Source: Mycogone perniciosa
Lineage: Eukaryota; Ascomycota; Sordariomycetes; Hypocreales; Hypocreaceae
Direction: 5' to 3'
Length of the DNA stretch: 64,000 nt
Assembly: GCA_025331125.1 (NCBI GenBank)
Contig: JAOALB010000014.1
Location: forward strand, 1-64,000
Positions 55,515-64,000 of the stretch are shown here, piece by piece. The notes beneath the pieces are model-generated. The model was not told the origin of the DNA, did no database searches, and worked only from the letters and a program-made list of their open reading frames with translations. Position 1 is the stretch's first letter; each line of letters begins with the position of its first letter. A program made the position numbers and the translations under genes.

Positions 55515-57161
55515 ATGCCCACCGCAACTGTTCCTCAGCTATCTGCGAACCCCCTCAAATCCTCCTCCATGGGTGATAGCGGTGATTTTGTCCGTCTGCA
55601 CATCACGCCTTTGGACGCGGAGCTGCTCAAGGTTGTTATCCCAGCCTCTGTGCTACCCGTCGCTCGCAATATTTCGTTCCATACACTCGAGACATTCCCC
55701 GAAAAGCGGTACGGATTTGTCGATCTTCCTCAAACGGACGCCGAAAAACTCAAGAAGAAACTTCACGGGTCGGTGTTGAAAGGCAGCAAAATGCGAATCG
55801 AAAAAGCCCGCCCCGAGGAACGAGTGGAGCCGACTGGTGAAGAAGAGGACAAGGAGGTAAAGAAGAAGAAGAAGTCGGAGGGATCGAAGAAGCGCAAACG
55901 CGAAGCCGACGTGCTGGAAGGCATGGCGCTCAGAGATCGCAAGGTAAAGCGAGGCTGGACTGAGGCGCCGACGACGACATACAAGAAGAAGTCCAAAAAG
56001 GACAAGGAAAGCAAAGAAAAGGAGAAGAAGAAGCGACCGAAGTCCAAGTATACAGACCAGGAGGAGTGTCTGCTGAAGACGAAGGTGCCGCCGAACGCAA
56101 TGGGGAATCTAGCAACGGATGACTTGCCGAAGAAAAAGAAAAAGAAAGGAAGCTCTCGACAAGTGACAATTCACGAGTTTGAAAAGACAACCAAGTTCCC
56201 AAGCTTCCTGAAGAACTCGACAACGACTACGAATAACAAGCCTGCGGTGGAGTTTGTCGAGGGGAAGGGTTGGGTTGACGATGAGGGTAACGTAGTGGAA
56301 GCTGTGAAAGAAAGAAGGCCAGAGCGGCGCGAGAAGGCCGCCAAACGAGAGCCAGAACCAGTCGCCGAAGAGGAAGACGACGATAGCACGAGCAGCAGCG
56401 GGACCTTATCTGACGACACGTCATCGGAAGAGGAATCGGATGACGAGGACATTACCCAAACTCCCAAGAAGGTTGAGCGCCAAGAGGAGAGCTCAAGCGA
56501 GAGCTCCAGTGATAGCGAGACGTCGGATGATGAAAGTTCTACAGGGCCAGCTGAACAGGCGACGCCTTTGTCCGCCGCTAAAAGCGACAGCTCCAAGCGG
56601 CCGTCTTCATCGCCCCCCAAGACTCTGACGATAAAGATCCCACCTCCCGAAACACCCTCGGCCCCCAAGGTCCACCCCCTGGAAGCCCTCTACAAACGGA
56701 CAAAACCCGATGATGATTCGACACAAAGTCCGACTGCAAAGGAGGCAGAGCCATTTAGCTTCTTTGGCGGTGGTGATGATGATGACGAGCAGGAGGAGTC
56801 AGGCATGCCAGCCGCAGCAGTGCCGATGACACCTTTCACCCGCCAAGATTACGAATGGCGCAACACTCGAAGCGCAGCACCAACTCCGGACACGGCACAC
56901 CCGTCGCGAATGGCCAACTTTTTGTCTGGTTCGCCGCAAAGGGACGTGGTCATGGGAGATAGAGATGCTCTCGAGGAGGTGGAGGAAGAAGAAGAGGAAG
57001 AGGAGGAGACGGAGGCGCCTTTACAGGCCACGAGCGACTTTCAGAAATGGTTCTGGGAGAACCGGAGAGACCTGAATCGGTCGTGGATGACTCGACGGAA
57101 GACGGCAGCCAAGGAGAAGAGACATCGGGATAATAAGGCGCGGGCATCGAAAGCGGTTTAA
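55515..57161 (+). CDS. nucleolar RRM protein, Nol8-like, about 548 aa
   Basis: A single exon from the ATG at 55515 (MPTATVPQLSANPLKSSSMG) to TAA 57159-57161; the GTG-led extension upstream was not used. Residues about 20-95 form a degenerate RRM: FVRLHITPLDAELLKVVIPA, ARNISFHTLETFPEKRYGFV and KLHGSVLKGSKMRIEKARPE. Lys-rich tracts follow (KKKKKSEGSKKRKRE; YKKKSKKDKESKEKEKKKR), then long acidic Ser/Asp/Glu runs. The conserved C-terminus is HPLEALYKRTK, PFTRQDYEWRNTRSAAPTPD and FQKWFWENRRDLNRSWM. The layout matches filamentous-fungal Nol8-type proteins (sometimes labelled Srp40-like), nucleolar factors of ribosome assembly. The function is by family and the RRM is weak, so the confidence is moderate for the name and high for the gene. 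Confidence 0.78.
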   Translation: MPTATVPQLSANPLKSSSMGDSGDFVRLHITPLDAELLKVVIPASVLPVARNISFHTLETFPEKRYGFVDLPQTDAEKLKKKLHGSVLKGSKMRIEKARPEERVEPTGEEEDKEVKKKKKSEGSKKRKREADVLEGMALRDRKVKRGWTEAPTTTYKKKSKKDKESKEKEKKKRPKSKYTDQEECLLKTKVPPNAMGNLATDDLPKKKKKKGSSRQVTIHEFEKTTKFPSFLKNSTTTTNNKPAVEFVEGKGWVDDEGNVVEAVKERRPERREKAAKREPEPVAEEEDDDSTSSSGTLSDDTSSEEESDDEDITQTPKKVERQEESSSESSSDSETSDDESSTGPAEQATPLSAAKSDSSKRPSSSPPKTLTIKIPPPETPSAPKVHPLEALYKRTKPDDDSTQSPTAKEAEPFSFFGGGDDDDEQEESGMPAAAVPMTPFTRQDYEWRNTRSAAPTPDTAHPSRMANFLSGSPQRDVVMGDRDALEEVEEEEEEEEETEAPLQATSDFQKWFWENRRDLNRSWMTRRKTAAKEKRHRDNKARASKAV

Positions 57162-57428
57162 ATGTCTTGTAGTAGCACAATCAAAAGAAAACCTGTACTT
57201 TTTTGCAATTATCAACTTGAATTTCCTATATTATTATTCTGTCTGCATCTTGATGAATCTTGGGGTGACGGTATGTTTCTTACCGTGCTTTCTCTTGGCT
57301 GTTTCTCAACCGAAGAGTTCATTCTGTATTCTTTTCCTCTCCAGAAGTGAGGTTCTCTCACTCTCTAACTGCAGTCCTGTTCCACGACCTGTATGAGGCA
57401 CATTCAGTGGCTTCGTCGCCAACCAATA

Positions 57429-57516
57429 GGGCGTGTGGTCTAGTGGTATGGCGTCTGCTTCGCATCTTTCAACGTGCGCCTGCTGAAGGTCCGGGGTTCA
57501 ATTCCCCGCTCGTCCA
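57429..57516 (+). tRNA. tRNA-Ala (anticodon CGC), with 16-nt intron
   Basis: The acceptor stem GGGCGTG pairs with CTCGTCC, including the G3-U70 pair that marks alanine tRNAs, with discriminator A73. The T arm is CGGGG-TTCAATT-CCCCG. The anticodon loop is TTCGCA plus T, with anticodon CGC at 57461-57463. An intron at 57465-57480 sits at the canonical place one base after the anticodon and contains TGCG, complementary to the anticodon. Two U-U mismatches exist, at acceptor positions 6-67 and anticodon-stem positions 29-41. Confidence 0.87.
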
Positions 57517-57566
57517 CTTCCTCGCCGTTCTGTCTCTCAGTGAGATACAGGCGGCTCTCTCTCTAC

Positions 57567-57665
57567 GGGCGTGTGGTCTAGGGGTATGGCGTCTGCTTCG
57601 CATCGAGTGAGCTTTTCACATTGTGCGTCTGCTGAAGGTCCGGGGTTCAATTCCCCGCTCGTCCA
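57567..57665 (+). tRNA. tRNA-Ala (anticodon CGC), with 27-nt intron
   Basis: The exons are identical to the copy at 57429 except for one D-loop base (TAGGGG instead of TAGTGG). The anticodon CGC is at 57599-57601, and the intron at 57603-57629 is longer and different but also contains TGCG. It has the same G3-U70 pair, T arm and A73, and shares both U-U mismatches. The two genes are 50 bp apart in the same orientation. Confidence 0.87.
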
Positions 57666-57767
57666 GTCTTTTTGTTCCTTTTTGCTGTTTTCTATCTCGT
57701 CTTATCCTGATTCAGATGATTACTTTCTTTTTACCCATACGGAAGTTGTTTACCCTCTCCGGAATCC

Positions 57768-59639
57768 CTATATAGTGCGAACACATTTATACCACTCACT
57801 CACACGCTCTACGGCAAAAAAAGTGATTTGGCTGGTTGGACCACCCATAATCATGTAATGCGTGTGCTTGATTGATATACGTGGTATATGAAGGATTGTT
57901 ATTGTGTTGTAGGTAAGATAGGTTTGAGTTCGAGCTCTAGGGGCTACTATACACCTTATGTTGAAAGCATACAGAATCTGGGATGAACATGAATCCTCAT
58001 CCCCTCTTACTATTATTTCCATGTCGTTTTCACAGACGTGTGGTCTATTGTCTTCAGAGCACGTATCACACCATGTCTTGGTTAACATACAGCTCCCTGC
58101 AACCGCCTCACATATGCTGGTCCTGTCCACCTCTGACGGGGCTGGTGTGTGTGCTAGCAAAGGGCTGCTGCTCATGGATTGTGGGGAGCATACGGGATGT
58201 TGACTGTCCGATGGGGTGTTGAGAGGCGCCACGGTCCCTGAATCATGCGGCTCGCTGAGTCCAAGACCCTCATGTATCATTCTCTGACTGCCCTTGAAGA
58301 TCTTGTCCATGAGACTTGTCAGGAAGCTATCCTGTGAAATAGTGCTCTTGGACCTGCGGACTGGGGTACTGCGACGGCGTCGTGATGCTGAGCCGACCAA
58401 GCTTCCAAAGCTTTTGGCAGGTGTCAGTGATGGTAGTACTACTGTGGAACGACGAACATACCATATTTCGCGGGAAAAACAGCTTGGGGCATCATCTAAT
58501 GGCGAGAGGTTCTTTTCCCAAGGTAATTGGAATGGCTCTCCCGTGCACATGGCTTGGTCCTGAGAATTTTGGTGATGGAAAGTGCCGCCGCAGTGAGCAT
58601 CTACCCCTTGGCAGTACATGTCAGTGGACACGGCACGATTGAGATCTTCCAGCTTTGCCGGAGGTCTGATCCACTCAAGAGTGCAATGTCGACTGAAAAG
58701 CCTTGGGAATGATGTGATACTGGATGCTGTGTCGATAGCATCGAGCATTTCGTGAGCAGAACCTAACTCGCTCCAAGTTTGATAGCCTCTGGGAGGACCC
58801 GGGGACCACGAAGTTTGACGTGTTGGCAGTGTGCTCTCAGAATTTTCGCGTGAAAGGCTGTCGGAGTCTCCTTTTAAAGAATCCGATAGCTCACCTAGTA
58901 GATGGCCGCCGTCCTTCGTCCAGGCTATCTCAGCTACGCTCCATCGTGTGACCACGGTTGCTGTCATCGAGGGATCTCGGCCTCTAGCTTTAGCACGATT
59001 CTGCTTATTACTAGACCTCGAACCCGCAAAGAAGGTCTTGGGAATGCTGAAAGTAGTCGCTGGATCTGCTGTTGTTGATCGTCGAGGTTTAATGGCCTGG
59101 CCTCCCCTGTCCAACTCCAGAAGAATCGAGGCACCAGTTTGGCGTGTGCTTCCTTTCCCACTTGGCTTGGGCATATTTTTGGAAGTCGTGTCTCTTCCTT
59201 CAACTTCGAAACTTGGCACCCAGGACATATCTCGACCGCTAGTAGACGCAGATGTTTTGTCCTTGTCGGACATGTGAATGAAGTATCCTGAGTGACCGGT
59301 TCCGATAGAGAGGAAACGAACGGGGACATGGTCAACTCGGTAACCGTCCTTACTTCGGTCATCCTTGTTTTTGTACAAGTAATAAGCAGAGCCAAGGGAG
59401 CTGGGGTTGATGATATAATAAGCGGCCGACTTTGGGTTGACATTGAGATCCTTGCACTTGGATATGATAAAGTCGACATCCGAACACTCTGGTCGAGGAG
59501 GAATGCCCTTGCTAACAATGGATTGCAAGACCTCGGGAAACGCATGGCCCTTCAAGAAATGCCAGAGCTGTCCACTGGAATAGGGTTTTGGTTTGGGAAA
59601 TATGCGGCTACCCTTGGACGTTGATGTCACATCTGGCAT
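57768..59639 (-). CDS. hypothetical protein, up to 623 aa, no recognised family
   Basis: A long leftward frame from the ATG at 59639 (MPDVTSTSKGSRIFPKPKPY). The N-terminal 120 residues look conserved and globular: GQLWHFLKGHAFPEVLQSIV, then CSDVDFIISKCKDLNVNPKS and AAYYIINPSSLGSAYYLYKN. The remainder is Ser/Thr/Arg-rich and disordered, with a cluster of Cys and His residues near 540-565. The last 50 residues look like translated non-coding DNA, so the true end is probably earlier, through an unseen intron or stop. An upstream exon beginning MSPSPTDTSPR near 59820 is possible. There are no transmembrane or catalytic motifs. It is a real gene in my judgement, with unknown function and uncertain ends. 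Confidence 0.65.
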   Translation of the reverse strand: MPDVTSTSKGSRIFPKPKPYSSGQLWHFLKGHAFPEVLQSIVSKGIPPRPECSDVDFIISKCKDLNVNPKSAAYYIINPSSLGSAYYLYKNKDDRSKDGYRVDHVPVRFLSIGTGHSGYFIHMSDKDKTSASTSGRDMSWVPSFEVEGRDTTSKNMPKPSGKGSTRQTGASILLELDRGGQAIKPRRSTTADPATTFSIPKTFFAGSRSSNKQNRAKARGRDPSMTATVVTRWSVAEIAWTKDGGHLLGELSDSLKGDSDSLSRENSESTLPTRQTSWSPGPPRGYQTWSELGSAHEMLDAIDTASSITSFPRLFSRHCTLEWIRPPAKLEDLNRAVSTDMYCQGVDAHCGGTFHHQNSQDQAMCTGEPFQLPWEKNLSPLDDAPSCFSREIWYVRRSTVVLPSLTPAKSFGSLVGSASRRRRSTPVRRSKSTISQDSFLTSLMDKIFKGSQRMIHEGLGLSEPHDSGTVAPLNTPSDSQHPVCSPQSMSSSPLLAHTPAPSEVDRTSICEAVAGSCMLTKTWCDTCSEDNRPHVCENDMEIIVRGDEDSCSSQILYAFNIRCIVAPRARTQTYLTYNTITILHIPRISIKHTHYMIMGGPTSQITFFAVERVSEWYKCVRTI

Positions 59640-60495
59640 TCCAGCAAGGGGATTGTCTCCAGGTGTGTGTGGTGTGTTCTTTTTGGGATCACTATCCAGT
59701 GGCCGTTGGTGCTGATCTCTTTGATGCCATCGTGGCTCCTCTTGTGTACTCTAGCCGCAATAATGAGGAGACCCAACTTCCACAAACCTGCGGGGGCTCG
59801 TATCCGTAGGTGAAGGGGACATGTTGAAACGATCCCCTTCTGCCCTGAGATGTGGTACGGGTTCGATGCCATTCATTGCTTCTGCCACAGTTGAGAGATA
59901 TTCCATATTTGGGTAAAACATGCTTCGAAAGGTTATCTAGGGGCGGCGATTTCCCAGCGAGTCGATCGACCGTAGCAGAGAGAGAGGGATTGTTCTAGGT
60001 CGGTTGTCTGTTCTCGCCGTCTTCTATTCCAGTGTTATCAACCAGCTGTTCATTAACGGCAGCTCCTCAATACTACTCTCCCATGACATAGATATGAAGG
60101 CAGGAAGCCGAAAAGGCAATCGGAGAGATGTGGAATTTTGCGATAGGGCTTGTTTAAAGACGATGCAGACAGGTAATAAGGCAGAGAGGATAATACGTCA
60201 AGTCGCCGACTGCTCTTGCCATCCACATCCTGGGCAAACTTGCCGAATTACTTCCTCTTTTCCATTGAGTCGATCGATTATGCCAATTAGGTACGGAATA
60301 TTTTATGAAATAGATCGAAGCTATTAGTTAGCCATTGAGGAAGCTGGGCAGACTTGCATCCCTCCGGCACTAGCCTCATGGGCCTAACATTTCTAACGAT
60401 TCGGAATGCAGCTTTTAGTATATATGCTTTGGGGATTTTCATCCTTGCGATATACTCTCGCTCGTTCTTGATATGCACCTATTTGAATAGCTACC
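59640..60495. other. spacer, possible upstream exon of the orphan gene
   Basis: The promoter side of the 623-aa orphan and the 3' flank of BUD22. A leftward ATG near 59822 followed by a GT donor could be an extra first exon, but no acceptor is convincing. Otherwise no gene is seen. Confidence 0.4.
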
Positions 60496-62066
60496 TTAGT
60501 CAAATACAATCTTCTCTCCTGAGAAAGCAACGACTTTCTCCGCGTCCTTTGCCTTCTTCCTAGCCTCCCAACTGGGATGTAGCGGTCCCTCGTTATCCTT
60601 CTTCGTCGGCTTCGGGGGCTCAGGTTTTGGCCGGCCTTCGTAAACGTTATCACGCGCCTGTGGACCCCTATTATTGTCCCTCCGATGACCCATGCGATCT
60701 CCTCCCTTTTTCCATGATTTGCCTCTGCCTTGATCCTCTGGCCCGACAGCTCCACGCCGCATGTCCCAGCCTGCGTCACGACCCCCCTTGGCCGCTTCCT
60801 TCAAATGTTTAGCATTGGCTCCGTACTTTTTCTCCCAAATTGCTCGACGCGCTCGTTGGCCACGGCGCTTCTTAGGAGGGCTGTCGATGTCGGATGCGGA
60901 CTCAGAGCCGGAGATGTACCCGCCCATCAGGGAGGGCAAGAATGTGGAATCTCCTGGCCGACTTGCCTTTACAGCGGCTTTGGAGGCCTTCTTCTTCTTT
61001 TTCTCCTCCTTGGTTACTTCCGCATCATCTTTCTCTTCTTTTGTCTTCTTAGCGTCGCCGTCCGCAGTCTTGCCCTTCGCCTTCTTTCTTGGTGGTGGTG
61101 GTGGCGAGTGTGATCCTATTTCAGACTGAAGCTCTTCGTCTTCGTTATTATCCACATCAGAAGCCGAGCCCGATAGAGAAATATCGTCCAGATTGACTTG
61201 TTCTCTCCCTCTGCATTTCGCCAGTAATTCCTCGTCAAAGTCTTCCTCGTCCTCATCGTCCGATAAGCCGCCCAAAAGATTGTCATACTTGGAAATCTCG
61301 GCTTCTTCATCAGATCCTGGTGCGTCATTGGGTTCTCCGACAGATGATCCAGGCTCGTCAACGTCCGATTCAAAGCCCTCAAAATCGGTTTCGTCTGATA
61401 CCTCGTCTGATGAAGCGCCTGGAGCCTCCGCCGCGGAAGCGGGATTCACAGCTTCCTCATCTTCCTCAGCCTCGGGGCTCGATATCCTATCCGAAGGCTG
61501 CTCTTCCGTGTCCTTCCTCCTGTTCTTCCTCACTCTTTTGGACTTGACAGCAACTGGAACACCAAGCGCCTCGCAAATATCGGCGACAGCACGATCTAAC
61601 GCTCGTTTTGCAGACCCGGTACCGCAAAGCACGCTTATGACATTATTCTGCAAGGCGATATCTTCCGGAGAAAGTGTCGACCTAGGCACGCCGGCGCGCA
61701 GCTCCTCTGGGAGATCATTAGAAGTTTCGACGGCTTTGATTCGGAGGAGGTTCGAGTGCAGGTGATTGCGAGCAGTCTGGCGAAGATCAAGCGTCTGGAA
61801 GGAGAAATTAGTCAAAATCCCCACCCCCATTTGCCTCCAATAGTCATGACGATGAAGTCCCTAAGGTAGCGACAAACCTTTAGCAAGTCATACTCCCGTT
61901 GTAGCCTCGCCTTCTTGTCGGAAGTAATTCCAGGTTCGCGCAACCTGCTGGTGAAGCGCTTTCGTTCAGATGCTTTTGCGGAACTAAGGGCTCGAAATAA
62001 ATCAATTCTGCATTTCTCGAGCTTGTTCTGTACTGCTTCTTCGATGGAGCGCTTTCGTTTCGGCAT
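60496..62066 (-). CDS. BUD22: Bud22-domain ribosome biogenesis protein
   Basis: Bud22 (related to SRFBP1 in animals) is a nucleolar protein needed for early 40S ribosome precursor processing. There are two exons, 62066-61878 and 61794-60496. The 83-bp intron (GTTTGT donor, TTCCAG acceptor) is in phase 0, giving about 495 residues. The N-terminus MPKRKRSIEEAVQNKLEKCR with LQREYDLLKTLDLRQTARNH is the conserved helical part. Acidic and Lys-rich regions follow (residues about 150-330). The conserved C-terminal block reads GQRARRAIWEKKYGANAKHL, HPSWEARKKAKDAEKVVAFS and ends GEKIVFD, the family signature. The acidic and basic alternation suits a nucleolar location. The first exon is essential because the second starts without ATG at the domain. 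Confidence 0.92.
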
Positions 62067-64000
62067 GTTGGGGGATTTTTTTTCTTTGGGTAAGCCTGAG
62101 GGTAAGATCTTTGCGCGAATCGTCAAAACTTCAAGATTTTGGATTAGACACTCATGGAGTGCGAACTGAATCGCGGAAACTGTGTGGGGTCGAGAATCTT
62201 GCGGGTAAACAGCGTGATTTTGCATAGGCAATGTACAGTGTGAGGAACCTGTTGTGCACTAATAGCATTCGTTTGGGCTCGCACAGAGAACTAAAGATGC
62301 TGTATCAAGTGATTAAGGGTAAGACAAGAAAAAGAAGGGTCCCGTGAACTTTGAGGTTGCGTATTGTCTGCCAACTCCTCGGTTCTTCCAGATGTTTGAT
62401 GATAGAGTCTTGGAAGGGGGCCAGGATTCGCTTACATCTAATATGGATTCACAGCAGAAAATCACGCGAGCCTATTACCGCTCACCCTCATTCAATATCA
62501 ATGGGCTCATGAATCCCTTGGATGCAAACATCAACCAACAGTTCCAATATGGGACTTGCAGTAATTGACCCTATAATGGCTAAAGTCCTAGCCAGGAACA
62601 ATCCCACAAAGATTTACATCGCAAGCCACTCCAAAGCAGCATGACGGTGGTAGGATATCCTTCAACCCTGCTCCACGAAATAGGTAGAAAGGCTGTTCTC
62701 TTGTCGTGTATATATTTGATGTCGGTGTCACGTGGAAATCTTTATCCAGGTCGGATTGAAGTCATAAACTTACCCACCGTCGGATCGAATAACCTCGGAT
62801 GATGACTCTTGCTTCCCTAGGGTTCCCGAGTGATTGCGTCGCTGAGGAGACGGACAGACTTGAGGATGTTCCCAAGGACGTCATACCCAGGCAGAGAATG
62901 GCGACTGGCTGACATATTTCCCTTCGGTGATTTGAACACACCGATTGCAAGCTTTGACCGGGGTGTTTTAACTCTATGCAGCAGGTTGTCGTCCGGAAAT
63001 CCGATTAGCAAATGCCGCAAGACGATACCGATAGATCTTGACCCTGCACCACGTGGCATCCACTGATGTATGTCGGCAACTGTATTTGAGTTGTTCGGTA
63101 GCACACCCGGCACATAGCAAGGGATAGTACGGAGTAGTGGTGATAGCATGCGATCGGAAAACCGAGTCATAGAGCTCGGAAACCGATAGGGCTGAGGCGG
63201 TCTTTTGCTTGAAAGACTATCAAAGTGGATCTCGAAATGGATCGCGATGCTCAGATTCGCAATAAACGAGCTCAAGGCACCGGCATCGGATGACGAATGA
63301 GCGACGGCTCATTATGGATCAATACGAAGCAGATGAGCCGCCATTTTCCGGCTGTCGCCGAATGCGGATTTGTTCAAGGCTCCAGAATCGAGAGACTGAC
63401 TTGGTTCATTTCGGGAGGAGATGTTTATTATTGCATCGGGACTTTCCGGTTTCATGGTCTCCGCTTCCCGGTATGGCTGCACGGCTTCATATACTACTCG
63501 TATTAGCCCTGTGCCGGATGAGGTTTGGTGGCCTTCAGGCCGGTCATTTTGCATAGCACAAAGAACAGATGGAATAAACAAGAAGGGCTATTTCTCGGTC
63601 GACAGGAAGATTAACTTTTTGCACATGGGAGAAAAGATCACCCTGAATTAAGACAACAGCAACCGAGTGATGCCAACAGCCTCGTATTAGTACTCGTAGG
63701 AGTCTGAGATTCTGACCATTATCCAGCGTACCATTTGACTGGAAGCAGCCCCACTCCCGCTGCAAGAAGCTCGGGCCATTTCCCCAGAGTTGATCAGATG
63801 GGTCTCAAGTGGAATGTTTGCCGGCGACAGACGTCATGGATGACGGGATGCATGAGAAACACTGTGATAGGCATATCGATGGCATCATGGAGAGGCCGCC
63901 GTGTCTTGGTTGCACGAAATGAGAAATAAGAACATAACAATAAAAACGTCTATGGAAATGGAAACGGAAGCAGGATGAATGAGAGTGCATATGGAACAAC
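62067..64000. other. right-end region without supported gene
   Basis: The promoter of BUD22, then 1.7 kb of short conflicting frames. The longest leftward frame (62817-63275, 152 codons) is matched by open frames on the other strand and has no recognisable domain. A GTACGGAGTAGT word lies near 63128. Confidence 0.45.

Noticed and set aside
57347..57858. Two short rightward frames covering the tRNA pair
   Set aside because: They are translations through tRNA genes and their flanks, not proteins.
62817..63275. 152-codon leftward frame near the right end
   Set aside because: Other frames are equally open there and no family or splice structure supports it.

Overview
The window looks like nuclear DNA of a filamentous ascomycete (Pezizomycotina). 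Protein genes carry short introns (about 45-90 bp) with GT...AG ends and CTAAC/CTGAC-type branch sites. There are two Zn2Cys6 transcription factors, and the conserved proteins are fungal. A Hypocreales-like sordariomycete is possible, but the sequence alone does not settle the class. About half of the window is intergenic and carries a scattered short palindrome-like word (GTACGGAGTAC / GTACGAAGTAC).

Layout, left to right. 1.7-3.2 kb: homogentisate 1,2-dioxygenase. 3.8-9.1 kb: degraded Copia and Gypsy reverse transcriptase scraps around a 457-residue orphan. 9.1-16.9 kb: a small conserved protein, two coiled-coil proteins facing each other, a small spliced unknown and a Vip1-like RRM protein. 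17.6-22.3 kb: a seven-exon 2-oxoglutarate/Fe(II) dioxygenase with a long C-terminal extension. About 2.3 kb away lies a divergent 80-residue protein built from a Phe-x4-Trp repeat that also occurs in that extension, followed by decayed copies of the same repeat. 24-25 kb: two very small proteins. 25.5-29.5 kb: a 2,2-dialkylglycine-decarboxylase-type enzyme followed by a Zn2Cys6 regulator. 32.4-33.4 kb: a C2H2 zinc-finger protein. 34.1-38.9 kb: a Zn2Cys6 regulator with a 17-nt microexon, and fumarylacetoacetase. 39.6-44.3 kb: Bfr2/AATF, Ind1 and an Spf30-like Tudor protein. 44.3-48.7 kb is gene-poor. 48.7-62.1 kb: a Tco89-like protein, a UbiB-family kinase (Cqd1/ADCK2 type), cytochrome c heme lyase, a Nol8-like RRM protein, two tandem intron-containing tRNA-Ala(CGC) genes, a 623-residue orphan and Bud22. 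The last 1.9 kb has no supportable gene.

Shared roles. Homogentisate dioxygenase and fumarylacetoacetase are the ring-opening and final hydrolysis steps of tyrosine/phenylacetate catabolism; they lie about 34 kb apart rather than in a tight cluster. Ind1, heme lyase and the UbiB kinase serve the mitochondrial respiratory chain, and heme lyase and the kinase share one divergent promoter. Bfr2, Bud22 and the Nol8-like protein belong to ribosome biogenesis. The parts most worth following are the Phe/Trp-repeat dioxygenase and peptide pair, and the dialkylglycine decarboxylase with its adjacent regulator. Exon boundaries were worked out by eye from splice consensus and reading phase and were not checked against transcripts.
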